A stretch of 64,000 nucleotides of DNA from an uncultured Ruminococcus sp. (GTDB lineage: Bacteria > Bacillota > Clostridia > Oscillospirales > Ruminococcaceae): contig CACZFN010000010.1 in the NCBI GenBank assembly GCA_902780505.1, forward strand, positions 86,823 to 150,822, in the 5' to 3' direction. Position 1 is the stretch's first letter. Every line of letters begins with the position of its first letter. The translations under genes and the position numbers were made by a program. The notes beneath the pieces are model-generated. The model was not told where the DNA came from and ran no database searches. It saw nothing but the letters and a program-made list of their open reading frames with translations. Shown here piece by piece: positions 25,637-33,690 of this stretch.

Positions 25637-27217
25637 ATGAATGCGTTTTTAAAATGGTTTTTTGTTTTCATATCCGAAATGCTCAAGGGCTTCGGCGATA
25701 TATTCGGCGGCCTGTGGCGAGGTGTGAAGCAGATATTCAACATCAAAAATTATATAGACATTTTCAAGACCTATTCAACGGAATTCGGAGCGCTCGGGTG
25801 GATACTTTCTATTTTGGCAATTGTGATAGTTGCGGCTATCTATGTGCTTATAGTTGTTATGATAGTTCTGGCAGTCAGAAAGTATGTGAGGTTTCGCCAT
25901 TCTATCGTTTCAAATGAAGATCTGCTTGAAGAAATAGCGCTTTTACAGCGCCGTGTCCTTAAAATGACTAAGGAAAAGGACGAGATCATGGCTATGAAGG
26001 TCGCGCAGATGGGGCTGCCTGTTTCCGGTGCGCTGTCGCTTGGCGACGGTCAGATGATGCTTGAAGGTGAAGCCGCCGGTGCTGAGGGTATGGCACAGGA
26101 GGGCGCTGTTACTGACGACGGCGTTGTGCAGACAACGGACAGGCGTTTCTCAAAACTTATGGAGGTCGATGCTTTCTATAAGACCTACACGCCGCCAGAG
26201 TATGATAATGAGATCACACTTGAACAGTTCTGCGACAGGTACAGAAACTTCGCCTGCTCGCGTATGCACCTGTATTATGAGCCTAAGACGATACGCCTGT
26301 TTGTAGCGGGTATGGCATCTACAAAGCTTATTATCCTACAGGGTATTTCAGGTACAGGTAAGACTTCACTGCCGTATTCATTCGGGAAGTTTTTGCAAAA
26401 TGATACGACGATAGCTTCCGTTCAGCCTTCATGGCGTGACAGAACTGAGCTTTTCGGTTACTTCAATGAATTTACCAAAAACTTCAATGAAACGGAAACG
26501 CTCAAACGAATATATTCGGCAAGCTACAATAATGATATCAACCTTATACTCCTCGATGAAATGAACATTGCACGTATTGAGTATTATTTTGCGGAAATGC
26601 TTTCAATACTTGAAATGCCTAACCCCGAGGAGTGGGAACTTGACATAGTACCCAATGCATGGAGTACGGATCCTGTCAACTTAGACCACGGCAAGATAAA
26701 GATACCGCAGAATATCTGGTATATCGGCACAGCTAACAACGACGATTCGACATATGCTATTTCGGATAAGGTTTATGACCGTGCTCAGCCGATAAACCTT
26801 GATGCAAAGGGCGTGGCGTTTGATGCGCCCGATACACCGCCTATAAATATCGGCTTCGATCACCTTGACAAGCTGTTTAAAGAGGCGTTTGAAAAGTACC
26901 CGATATCACAGGAAAACTTAAAGAAGATACAACAGCTTGACCTTTGGGTAATTGAAAAACTCAGGGTGGCATTCGGTAACCGTATTCTTAAACAGATGAA
27001 TCTCTTTGTGCCTGTTTACGTAGCCTGCGGCGGCGAGGAACTTGACGGTATCGACTATGTACTTGCAACAAAGATATTCAGAAAGTTTGAAAGCCTTAAC
27101 CTTGCAATGCTTCGTGACGAGTTAAGAGAGCTTTGTGTTTACATCAATAAATCTTTCGGTAAGAATAAGATGAATGAATCTATCGCTTACCTTGAAAGAC
27201 TACAGAAATTGTTCTGA
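25637..27217 (+). CDS. Membrane-tethered McrB-like AAA+ ATPase
   Basis: A 526-residue protein. Residues 1-50 are amphipathic, about 52-77 form a membrane helix (LSILAIVIVAAIYVLIV), and a coiled coil with Lys/Glu follows (LLEEIALLQRRVLKMTKEKDE, about 95-115). The AAA+ domain (about 205-480) resembles McrB: Walker A GISGTGKTSL at about 235, VQPSWRDRTELFGYFN (McrB-type strand), Walker B LILLDEMNIARIEYYFAEML at about 304, and sensor GTANNDDSTY followed by YDRA. No DNA-binding or nuclease domain is visible. Membrane tethering and its place between signal peptidase and coiled-coil genes argue against restriction and for a role at the cell surface machinery. Confidence 0.85.
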   Translation: MNAFLKWFFVFISEMLKGFGDIFGGLWRGVKQIFNIKNYIDIFKTYSTEFGALGWILSILAIVIVAAIYVLIVVMIVLAVRKYVRFRHSIVSNEDLLEEIALLQRRVLKMTKEKDEIMAMKVAQMGLPVSGALSLGDGQMMLEGEAAGAEGMAQEGAVTDDGVVQTTDRRFSKLMEVDAFYKTYTPPEYDNEITLEQFCDRYRNFACSRMHLYYEPKTIRLFVAGMASTKLIILQGISGTGKTSLPYSFGKFLQNDTTIASVQPSWRDRTELFGYFNEFTKNFNETETLKRIYSASYNNDINLILLDEMNIARIEYYFAEMLSILEMPNPEEWELDIVPNAWSTDPVNLDHGKIKIPQNIWYIGTANNDDSTYAISDKVYDRAQPINLDAKGVAFDAPDTPPINIGFDHLDKLFKEAFEKYPISQENLKKIQQLDLWVIEKLRVAFGNRILKQMNLFVPVYVACGGEELDGIDYVLATKIFRKFESLNLAMLRDELRELCVYINKSFGKNKMNESIAYLERLQKLF

Positions 27218-27256
27218 TAAACCGGTATATCAATAAAGGGGAGGTGAGTCGGCACT

Positions 27257-29509
27257 TTGGCAGGTTCAAATCAGGAATGGTTGAAGGAATTCAAAAGCTT
27301 TGTAAAGGAATTCAATGATGATGAGCTTTTTGCTTCGCTCGATTCACTTCTTCGTTCAAGCAGGAATAATTTTGCCTTTAACAAAAAGATAATGGAAAAG
27401 GCAATAGATATATCGTGGGTAGAGGCTATTGAAAACGGGCTTTACCACGTTGATAATGTTATAAGAAACCCGAGGCGTACCATCGAGGACGTCGAGGAGG
27501 TAGTGCCGATAGCGCTTTCACGCAAGATAACGGTTGAAAGCGTAAAGCACCTTGCCCAGCATACAGACCTTATACAGAGCATTGACAAGAAAACCGGAAA
27601 GATAACACCTTCAAAGATACTTAATGTCCACAAGGAAGAAAGCTTGCAGACGTATGAAAACAAGTTTGTGAACACACTTGTTGACAGGCTGTATATATTT
27701 ATAAACCGCAGATATGAAAAACTTGCTCAGGTAGCAAAGGATGAGGAAGTTCTCACTTTAGGCTACGATACCGACATTGATGACGGTATGGGCGGGAAGA
27801 TGAAGATAAACATAAATATCGAAACTATCGACAGCCTTGACACTGTCAACGAAAGCGGACTTACGATATGGCAGAGGGTGGAAAAGCTCAAAAAAGTAAT
27901 AGAGGGCTATAAAGGCTCTGAACTTTGCATGACGCTTGGAAACACATTTATCAGGCCGCCTGTTATGCGTACAAACGCTATAATGAAAAACGTTGACCTC
28001 AAAGCCTGCCTGACGTTATGGCAGTATATAGAAAGCTATGATAAAGTCGGGTACGAGATAAACGTCGAAAACACAGCGGTAAAGCCTGACATCAGGTATG
28101 TTGATGATTTCTATAAGCTTGTTGTGCTGAGCCTTCTGCTTTTCCGTTCTTATAATTCGGACGGCGGCAATAAGAAGCTTGAAGAAATGAAGACCGTCAA
28201 GCAGAGATCGCTCATGCCGAGGTTCTTAAAGCACTTTGACAAAGAGCTTGCAAGCTCATATGATGTGCAGACTGATGCGGCGGCAGGGTATTTAGCGGCT
28301 GACAGCGACTTAAAGCTTATAAAGAAAATGCCGGAGGATGTCAGCGGCGTTATTGATCAGGTAGCGAAAGTAATAAATATAGAGCGCAATTATATGCGTG
28401 AACAGGAAAGGATAAGGCTTGAACAGCTGAAGGCCGAGGAGGAAGCAGAGCGCAGACGGCAGGAAGAAATTGCAAGGCAGGAAGAACTGCGCAGGATAGA
28501 GGAAGCAAAGGAAGCCGAGCGAGAGCGTATCAGGCAGCAGCAGCAGGAAGAAGAAAGACAGCTGCGTGAAATGCTTGAGCAGAAGCGGCGTGAGCAGGAA
28601 GCCGAAGAACGGGAGCGCGAACGGCTTGAACAGGTACGCCTTGCGAAACTTGAAGAAGAAAGAAAGCGCAGGGAAGAAGAACGCATAAAGCGCGAAAAGG
28701 AAGAAGCCGAAGCTGCCGAACGCGAGAGGATAAAACAGGAGAAGCTTCAGGTAATGACCGAACTCGGCGAAGCGGAAGGCATAGATGCCGAGGATATAGA
28801 GGATTCTGCACAGGCGGCGGAGGAGGCCGAGGAACAGAAGGCATACGAGGAAGTGACCGAGGCCGAGATAGAAGAAGTAAAGAACGAAATAGAGGAAGCT
28901 GTCGAGGAGGGCGAAGCGCCGCCTGAGGAGGAAGAAGATCCGAGGGCGATCGTTGCGAGAATGAAGCTCGAACAGCAGAAAAAGGAGAAAGAGCGTGCCG
29001 AACGAGAGCGCGCCGAGCGCCTTAAAGCTGACAGGCAGCGCTTTGAAAGCAAGCCTTTCAGGGAGATATACAAGGAGTATTCAAAGAACCCGATCTACGC
29101 GATACCGAGGTTTATCCGGTTTATACTCGCGTTTGTATTCGGGCTTATACCCGAAGATACTGACAACCCCGATCTGAAAGCCAGGCTTGCCAAGAGAAAG
29201 GCAGATGCCGAGGCAAAAGAGATCGCCGAGCAGAAGCGTATCGAAATGGAAGGCTACTACAAAAAGTATGCACAGACTTTCAAATACCGCTTTATGCGTA
29301 AGATAGGCGATATCAAGTTCAAGCGTAAGAAGCGCAAGGAACTTAAAAACAAGCCGAGGCCGCCGTATACCCCGCCTGTACGCACACCTGAGCAGCAGCG
29401 TGAGATAGATCAGATGATGAAGAAGCTTTATAAGCAGTATCACGTAACGGTCTTTGAGAAATTCAGGCGTTGGCTTGAGGATTTCAGGTTCAGGCACCGG
29501 AGGAAATAG
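27257..29509 (+). CDS. Large coiled-coil protein with DUF2357/McrC-like N-terminal region
   Basis: A 750-residue cytoplasmic protein starting at TTG 27257 behind GGGGAGGTGA; an in-frame TGA at 27245 rules out an earlier start. Residues 1-340 are globular, with LQTYENKFVNTLVDRLYIF resembling the 'tpENrfvk' segment of DUF2357 proteins that pair with McrB ATPases (from memory, tentative). Residues about 375-500 and 560-600 are an almost pure Glu/Arg/Lys/Gln coiled coil. About 600-750 is very basic, with one moderately hydrophobic stretch (IPRFIRFILAFVFGLIP). It follows the AAA+ gene by 39 bases and is probably its partner. Confidence 0.75.
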   Translation: MAGSNQEWLKEFKSFVKEFNDDELFASLDSLLRSSRNNFAFNKKIMEKAIDISWVEAIENGLYHVDNVIRNPRRTIEDVEEVVPIALSRKITVESVKHLAQHTDLIQSIDKKTGKITPSKILNVHKEESLQTYENKFVNTLVDRLYIFINRRYEKLAQVAKDEEVLTLGYDTDIDDGMGGKMKININIETIDSLDTVNESGLTIWQRVEKLKKVIEGYKGSELCMTLGNTFIRPPVMRTNAIMKNVDLKACLTLWQYIESYDKVGYEINVENTAVKPDIRYVDDFYKLVVLSLLLFRSYNSDGGNKKLEEMKTVKQRSLMPRFLKHFDKELASSYDVQTDAAAGYLAADSDLKLIKKMPEDVSGVIDQVAKVINIERNYMREQERIRLEQLKAEEEAERRRQEEIARQEELRRIEEAKEAERERIRQQQQEEERQLREMLEQKRREQEAEERERERLEQVRLAKLEEERKRREEERIKREKEEAEAAERERIKQEKLQVMTELGEAEGIDAEDIEDSAQAAEEAEEQKAYEEVTEAEIEEVKNEIEEAVEEGEAPPEEEEDPRAIVARMKLEQQKKEKERAERERAERLKADRQRFESKPFREIYKEYSKNPIYAIPRFIRFILAFVFGLIPEDTDNPDLKARLAKRKADAEAKEIAEQKRIEMEGYYKKYAQTFKYRFMRKIGDIKFKRKKRKELKNKPRPPYTPPVRTPEQQREIDQMMKKLYKQYHVTVFEKFRRWLEDFRFRHRRK

Positions 29510-29511
29510 CT

Positions 29512-30228
29512 TTGGCAGAGCAGAAAACATCACAGCCCGAAAGCAAAAAGGGCAGGTTAATAAGGATAACTGATATAGCACTTACTGTCCTTATTTTGGT
29601 ACTCGTGGTACTTGTGGCATATATTATGATAAATGCTTCAAGGGGCAGGGCAGTAAGTGTTTTCGGCAAAAGTATACTGAGTGTGGTCACGGGGAGTATG
29701 GAACCGTCTATCCACGAGGGAGATTATATAATCGTTGAAAAGGCTGATGCCGATGACCTTAAAAAAAATGATATCATATCATTTTATTCAAGAGATGAAG
29801 ATATCAGGGGCAGGCTTGTAACACACAGGATAATCGAGCGATACGGCGACGGCACATTCCTGACGAAGGGTGATGCCAATGAAACAGCCGATACAGAGCG
29901 TGTCAGGCCTGAGGATATTGTAGGAAAATACACGGGCAGGGCAAGGCTTTTTGAACTGATAGGTTCGTTTGCAGACTTTAAGAAGCTTATAATGATATTT
30001 GTTATCATTCCGATGGCACTGGTAAGTTTGTATGAAGTAAAAACGCTTGCAAAGCTGTTTGTGCAGAGCAGGCAGGATGATAAGCTTTCACAGCAGGAAA
30101 TGCGTGAACAGCTTATCAGGAAAGAAATAGAAAAGCACAAGGAGCTTCTTCGCCGTGAAGAAGAAAGCTCACAGAAAACTGACAAAGAGGTGAAGGACTG
30201 TGAACCAGGAAGGGATAATGAAACGTAG
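29512..30228 (+). CDS. Second SipW-type signal peptidase I
   Basis: A 238-residue enzyme beginning at TTG 29512, two bases after the coiled-coil gene, with GGAGGA inside the end of that gene. One membrane helix (IALTVLILVLVVLVAYIM) precedes the catalytic Ser in VVTGSMEPSIHEGDYI (about residue 62). The base is His in LVTHRIIERYG (about 105), again SipW class. GTFLTKGDANETADTERV is box E. A second membrane helix (LIMIFVIIPMALVSLYEV) leads to a 55-residue charged tail predicted to be coiled coil. Two different SipW enzymes in one operon imply different substrates or steps. Confidence 0.9.
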   Translation: MAEQKTSQPESKKGRLIRITDIALTVLILVLVVLVAYIMINASRGRAVSVFGKSILSVVTGSMEPSIHEGDYIIVEKADADDLKKNDIISFYSRDEDIRGRLVTHRIIERYGDGTFLTKGDANETADTERVRPEDIVGKYTGRARLFELIGSFADFKKLIMIFVIIPMALVSLYEVKTLAKLFVQSRQDDKLSQQEMREQLIRKEIEKHKELLRREEESSQKTDKEVKDCEPGRDNET

Positions 30229-30652
30229 AATGGTGACAGCCATTGTACTTTGTATCATAGCAATGATAGCCTGCCTTGTATTCATAGGGCTTTATATCGA
30301 TGAGTCAAACCGCGTGCAGGAAACGTTTCGTTCGCAGTATTACACAAGTTTGCAGCACGTATCTGATGATGTTACCTCCTACCTTGAAAGTGAGGGCGAC
30401 AGGGATATGCGATATACAAGGCTTGTGAGCGATATGAACACAGCAAGTTCTTACGCATTCCTGATAGACAATTTTACGGATAAGCAGATAATAGTAAACG
30501 AGCTTGCCACCTGTCTTCTAAAATACCCCGAGCAGATGACGGGAAAGCTTGAAGATGTAAAAAAAGCCGCCGACGATATGGCAGCAGGGCTTGACAAGGG
30601 GTATGATGAAGCCAGGGAAATAGTTGAGTCTATAAACAAAAAGGGTAATTAA
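30218..30652 (+). CDS. Small single-pass membrane protein
   Basis: A 144-residue protein: short basic start (MKRRM), a membrane helix (VTAIVLCIIAMIACLVFIGLY) and a helical extracytoplasmic domain (about 30-144) rich in Asp, Ser and Lys, ending with a likely amphipathic helix (KKAADDMAAGLDKGYDEARE). The ATG at 30218 has AGGAAGGG upstream; a GTG at 30200 with GAGGTGAAG is a fair alternative. It overlaps the preceding peptidase by 11 bases, so translation is coupled. The hydrophobic segment is followed by 'DESN', not a SipW cleavage motif, so it probably stays anchored. Function unknown. Confidence 0.75.
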   Translation: MKRRMVTAIVLCIIAMIACLVFIGLYIDESNRVQETFRSQYYTSLQHVSDDVTSYLESEGDRDMRYTRLVSDMNTASSYAFLIDNFTDKQIIVNELATCLLKYPEQMTGKLEDVKKAADDMAAGLDKGYDEAREIVESINKKGN

Positions 30653-30675
30653 TTAAGCAAGGGTGATGATAGATT

Positions 30676-30903
30676 ATGAGTGAAAAAAGCAAGCTTAAAA
30701 AGGAAATCAAGATATGCCAGCAGACTATAGAAGAAATAGAGCGCAAGCGTTCAAGGTCACAGTCGGCACTTGTTCAGGCGGTGCTTTTGCAGGAAACGCC
30801 TAACGAAAACGACGTTGAGTGGTTCAACAAGTATACAGGCGAGATAACCGCCTGCCGTAACCATATGATAGAGCTGCAAAAGAAGCTCAACTCCCTCAAA
30901 TAA
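30676..30903 (+). CDS. Small cytoplasmic coiled-coil protein
   Basis: A 75-residue protein, Lys/Glu-rich, with two helical stretches (KKEIKICQQTIEEIERKRSR and an equally charged one at the end) around VEWFNKYTGE. No membrane segment or known domain. It is embedded in the operon 23 bases after the previous gene, and its TAA overlaps the next ATG (TAATG). It could be an adaptor for one of the larger coiled-coil proteins. Function unknown. Confidence 0.7.
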   Translation: MSEKSKLKKEIKICQQTIEEIERKRSRSQSALVQAVLLQETPNENDVEWFNKYTGEITACRNHMIELQKKLNSLK

Positions 30904-31283
30904 TGGACAGGGCACAGACAGCAGTAGCTTTGAAGCATGGCGGCTGCAACTGCGCGCAGGCAGTGCTTTTAAGCTTTAAGGACAAAACAGACCTTGACGA
31001 AATGACTCTAAAGAAGCTTGGCGCGGGTTTTGGCGTTGGCATGGGCTGCCTGAACTCGACCTGCGGGGCTTTATGTGCGGCACAGATGCTTCAGGGGCTT
31101 ATGAAATATAAAGGCACACCGATCATGGCGGATGCAAAAATGCTGAACAAAAGCTTTTCAGAGCTTTGCGGCGCTGTAGAATGTGCAGACCTTAAAGGTG
31201 TAAAAACGGGCAGGGTACTGTGCGAATGTGATGACTGTGTTGCAAACGCAGTAAGACTTCTTGAAAGCATGACAGGTGGTTGA
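30903..31283 (+). CDS. C_GCAxxG_C_C family redox/metal protein
   Basis: A 126-residue protein of the C_GCAxxG_C_C family, small Cys-rich proteins thought to bind metal or take part in redox reactions. Visible motifs are GGCNCAQAVLLSF, GVGMGCLNSTCGALCAAQM and the C-terminal CECDDCVANAV, in the family order. It overlaps the previous stop by one base. Its role in this operon is not obvious, and it may simply be co-transcribed. Confidence 0.85.
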   Translation: MDRAQTAVALKHGGCNCAQAVLLSFKDKTDLDEMTLKKLGAGFGVGMGCLNSTCGALCAAQMLQGLMKYKGTPIMADAKMLNKSFSELCGAVECADLKGVKTGRVLCECDDCVANAVRLLESMTGG

Positions 31284-31284
31284 T

Positions 31285-31962
31285 ATGGCAGGAATACTTG
31301 ATTATCTTGGATTTGAATACAAAATGATACCCGACGATACTGATGCAAACGGGCTTATGGAGTTGTTTGCAGGTGAGTGTGAGCGCGGCAGGAAAGAAGG
31401 CTTTACGCCCGTTATAATACCGCTTGAAGACAATTTAGACGAGTATTTAGAGGATATGGACGATGATGTGTCAGGGCACTTTGAACAACGCGGTGCCGCA
31501 GGATTTTTTTCTCAGAGAGAGCATGAATACGAAGACGACATTGACGAACTTATGTCAGATGTTACAACAGGTGATGCAAGCAACACGCTTGTTTCTGTAT
31601 TTGACTATGAAAGCGGAGAGATAGGGGAAAGTGCGATAGTGTATCTGCCGACAGACAAGCCGTGGGAGGCTGCCGTTTTAGTGCCGTTCGGCGGCTGGAA
31701 CGAATGCCCCGAACCCGAGGACATGGCGGCGGTTTTAAAACACTGGTTTGAAATATACGGCGCTGTACCCGCTGCGATAACACATGACACTTTAGAGATG
31801 GTCGTACCGGATGCCATTGAGAGGAAAAAGGCGCTTGCGCTTGCGCGGGAACACTATCTGTTCTGTCCTGACAGGGTGACACAGTGCACACGTACAGGAA
31901 AACTCGGCGAGCTTGCGGGAGATCTTAGCGTGTCGAAAGTGTGGTATTTCTGGTGGGATTAG
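31285..31962 (+). CDS. DUF4253 domain protein
   Basis: A 225-residue soluble acidic protein. The C-terminal half matches DUF4253: VLVPFGGWNECPEPEDMAAV, then HWFEIYGAVPAAITHDTLEM, and a tail ending SKVWYFWWD. The ATG at 31285 is one base after the stop of the preceding gene with AGGTGG upstream; the GTG at 31276 is less likely. DUF4253 proteins have no established function, and some sit in toxin-immunity settings, which is not suggested here. It is the last gene of the long operon. Confidence 0.85.
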   Translation: MAGILDYLGFEYKMIPDDTDANGLMELFAGECERGRKEGFTPVIIPLEDNLDEYLEDMDDDVSGHFEQRGAAGFFSQREHEYEDDIDELMSDVTTGDASNTLVSVFDYESGEIGESAIVYLPTDKPWEAAVLVPFGGWNECPEPEDMAAVLKHWFEIYGAVPAAITHDTLEMVVPDAIERKKALALAREHYLFCPDRVTQCTRTGKLGELAGDLSVSKVWYFWWD

Positions 31963-31991
31963 CTAAAAACCTCCTTTGTCGGTTTTTGGCT
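31961..31991 (+). terminator. Hairpin at the end of the SipW/McrB-like operon
   Basis: AGCTAAAAACC (31961-31971) pairs with GGTTTTTGGCT (31981-31991), starting inside the stop codon. There is no T tract directly after it, so termination is uncertain. Confidence 0.55.
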
Positions 31992-31993
31992 AT

Positions 31994-32130
31994 CGAGTTT
32001 ATCTTCGACGACAATGTCGTCGATTTTGCTGCGCAAAACCGATAAACTCGGGGGACTCTTACGGAATTGCTGTCGATTTTGCCGTGAAAAACCGGTAAAC
32101 TTGGGGAGGCTGCTCTTGCGGCAATGCCGT
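31994..32130. repeat. Structured region with imperfect tandem repeat upstream of metY
   Basis: CGAGTTTATC (31994-32003) pairs with GATAAACTCG (32041-32050) and encloses CGACGAC/GTCGTCG. Two related units of about 60 bases follow each other, each containing TCGATTTTG, an AAAACCG-TAAACT core and a G-rich stretch. No open frame. It could be a decayed repeat element or a structured RNA leader; it does not match the S-box or T-box. Confidence 0.45.
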
Positions 32131-32165
32131 TGGAACTGCTTTCCTTTATATTGATTTGTAAATAG

Positions 32166-32182
32166 TGCATTGAAACAATGCA
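32166..32182. promoter_or_regulatory. Palindrome before metY
   Basis: TGCATTG-AAA-CAATGCA, 20 bases before the metY start and just before AAAGGAG. It could be an operator or a small hairpin near the ribosome site. Confidence 0.4.
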
Positions 32183-32202
32183 TTGAAAAGGAGTAATAAA
32201 TT

Positions 32203-33477
32203 ATGAACAAGATCGAAACCAAATGTATTCAGGAGGGCTGGAAGCCCGGACAGGGAGAACCGAGGCAGCTGCCTATTTATCAGTCAACAACTTTTAAGTA
32301 TAATACCAGTGACGATATGGGCAAGCTGTTTGATCTGGAGGCTGAAGGCTATTTCTATACCCGTTTACAGAACCCGACAAATGATGCAGTAGCTAACAAG
32401 ATATGTGCACTTGAAGGCGGTGTTGCTGCAATGCTGACATCTTCCGGGCAGGCTGCTAATTTCTTTGCGGTATTCAACATCTGCGAGGCGGGCGATCATT
32501 TTATCGCATCATCATCTATTTACGGCGGCACATTCAATCTTTTCGGTACTACTATGAAGAAAATGGGGATAGAGTGTTCTTTCTTTGATCCTAAGATGTC
32601 TGATGACGAGATCAAGGCACTTATCAAGCCGAACACAAAGGCTGTTTTCGGTGAAACTATCACAAACCCGACTTGCGATGTATTTGATATAGAACGCTTT
32701 GCGAAGATCGCCCACGAAGCGGGTGTTCCGCTTATAGTAGACAACACCTTTGCTACACCTATCAACTGCCGGCCGATAGAGTGGGGCGCTGACATAGTGA
32801 CACATTCCACGACCAAGTATATGGACGGTCACGCAGTCGGAGTAGGCGGTGCTATCGTTGACAGCGGTAATTTTGACTGGGACGCACACGCTGACAGATA
32901 CCCTATGCTTACGCAGCCTGACGAGAGTTATCACGGAATAGTTTACACAAAGAAGTTCGGCAAAGGCGCATACATAACAAAGGCGACATCACAGCTTATG
33001 CGTGACTTTGGCGCTATACAGTCACCGCAGAATGCATTCTACCTTAATTTAGGGCTTGAATCACTTATGGTAAGAATGCCGCGCCACTGTGAGAATGCGC
33101 TGAAGATCGCAAAGTTCCTTGAAGCAAATGACAAGGTCGCTTGGATAAAGTACCCTGACCTTGAATCTGATCCGAACAATGCGCTTGCAAAGAAGTATCT
33201 TCCGAACGGAAGCTGCGGCGTAATGTGCTTCGGCATAAAAGGCGGCAGGGAAGAAAGCATCAAGTTTATGGACAGTCTTAAACTTATAACGATAGTTACC
33301 CATGTAGCTGACAGCAAGACTTGTCTTTTGCACCCTGCAAGCCACACTCACAGGCAGATGTCTGATGAACAGCTTCTTGAAGCGGGCATTGCACCTGACC
33401 TGATAAGGCTTTCAGTCGGCCTTGAAAACGCTGATGATCTTATAGAGGATATCAGTCAGGCACTTGAAAAGGTATAA
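32203..33477 (+). CDS. metY: O-acetylhomoserine sulfhydrylase (PLP enzyme)
   Basis: A 424-residue PLP-dependent enzyme of the Cys/Met metabolism family. It makes homocysteine from O-acetylhomoserine and sulfide, the last-but-one step to methionine. The PLP lysine is in HSTTKYMDGHAVGVGG. YFYTRLQNPTNDAV, MLTSSGQAANFF and VDNTFATP are typical, and the length fits O-acetylhomoserine sulfhydrylases rather than the shorter gamma-lyases. HPASHTHRQMSDEQL and RLSVGLENADDLIEDI close the protein. AAAGGAG precedes the ATG. The structured leader upstream may regulate it, but no known sulfur riboswitch was seen. Confidence 0.93.
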   Translation: MNKIETKCIQEGWKPGQGEPRQLPIYQSTTFKYNTSDDMGKLFDLEAEGYFYTRLQNPTNDAVANKICALEGGVAAMLTSSGQAANFFAVFNICEAGDHFIASSSIYGGTFNLFGTTMKKMGIECSFFDPKMSDDEIKALIKPNTKAVFGETITNPTCDVFDIERFAKIAHEAGVPLIVDNTFATPINCRPIEWGADIVTHSTTKYMDGHAVGVGGAIVDSGNFDWDAHADRYPMLTQPDESYHGIVYTKKFGKGAYITKATSQLMRDFGAIQSPQNAFYLNLGLESLMVRMPRHCENALKIAKFLEANDKVAWIKYPDLESDPNNALAKKYLPNGSCGVMCFGIKGGREESIKFMDSLKLITIVTHVADSKTCLLHPASHTHRQMSDEQLLEAGIAPDLIRLSVGLENADDLIEDISQALEKV

Positions 33478-33485
33478 GTAAGATA

Positions 33486-33527
33486 AAAACCCGCCGCTGT
33501 GGTGTTTACCATTGCGGCGGGGTTTTT
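33486..33527 (+). terminator. Rho-independent terminator of metY
   Basis: AAAACCCGCCGC (33486-33497) pairs with GCGGCGGGGTTTTT (33514-33527). MITE copy B begins 3 bases later. Confidence 0.9.
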
Positions 33528-33530
33528 ATA

Positions 33531-33690
33531 GGCAACACCGCACGACTATTGTACGTCAGAAACGCAGACAGATTTTTCGTCAGAGTGACTAAAAACGACA
33601 CAGGCTTACTAACGTAAGTCAAGGAGTTTTTGGTTACTATGACGGAAAATATGCAAGTTTATGACGTGGCGGTAGTCGTGCGGTGTTGCC
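33531..33690. repeat. MITE-like inverted-repeat element, copy B
   Basis: A 160-bp copy in the opposite orientation to copy A, bounded by GGCAACACCGCACGACTA inverted repeats and flanked by TATA on both sides (33527-33530 and 33691-33694). The different flanks of the two copies (TTAA, TATA) indicate a 4-bp target duplication. Its last base forms the third base of the ung stop codon on the minus strand. Confidence 0.85.

Noticed and set aside
27261-27275. tRNA-like GGTTCAAATC
   Set aside because: It is within the coding start of the 750-residue protein and no cloverleaf arms surround it.
28390-28844. Ser/Arg-rich and Pro/Val-rich minus-strand frames
   Set aside because: They are shadows of the Glu/Arg/Lys coiled coil of the 750-residue protein.
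25637-29509. McrBC-type restriction system
   Set aside because: The ATPase has a membrane helix, no DNA-binding domain or nuclease is visible, and the neighbours are secretion genes.
31963-32202. SAM (S-box) riboswitch before metY
   Set aside because: None of the conserved S-box helices or the kink-turn sequence can be found.
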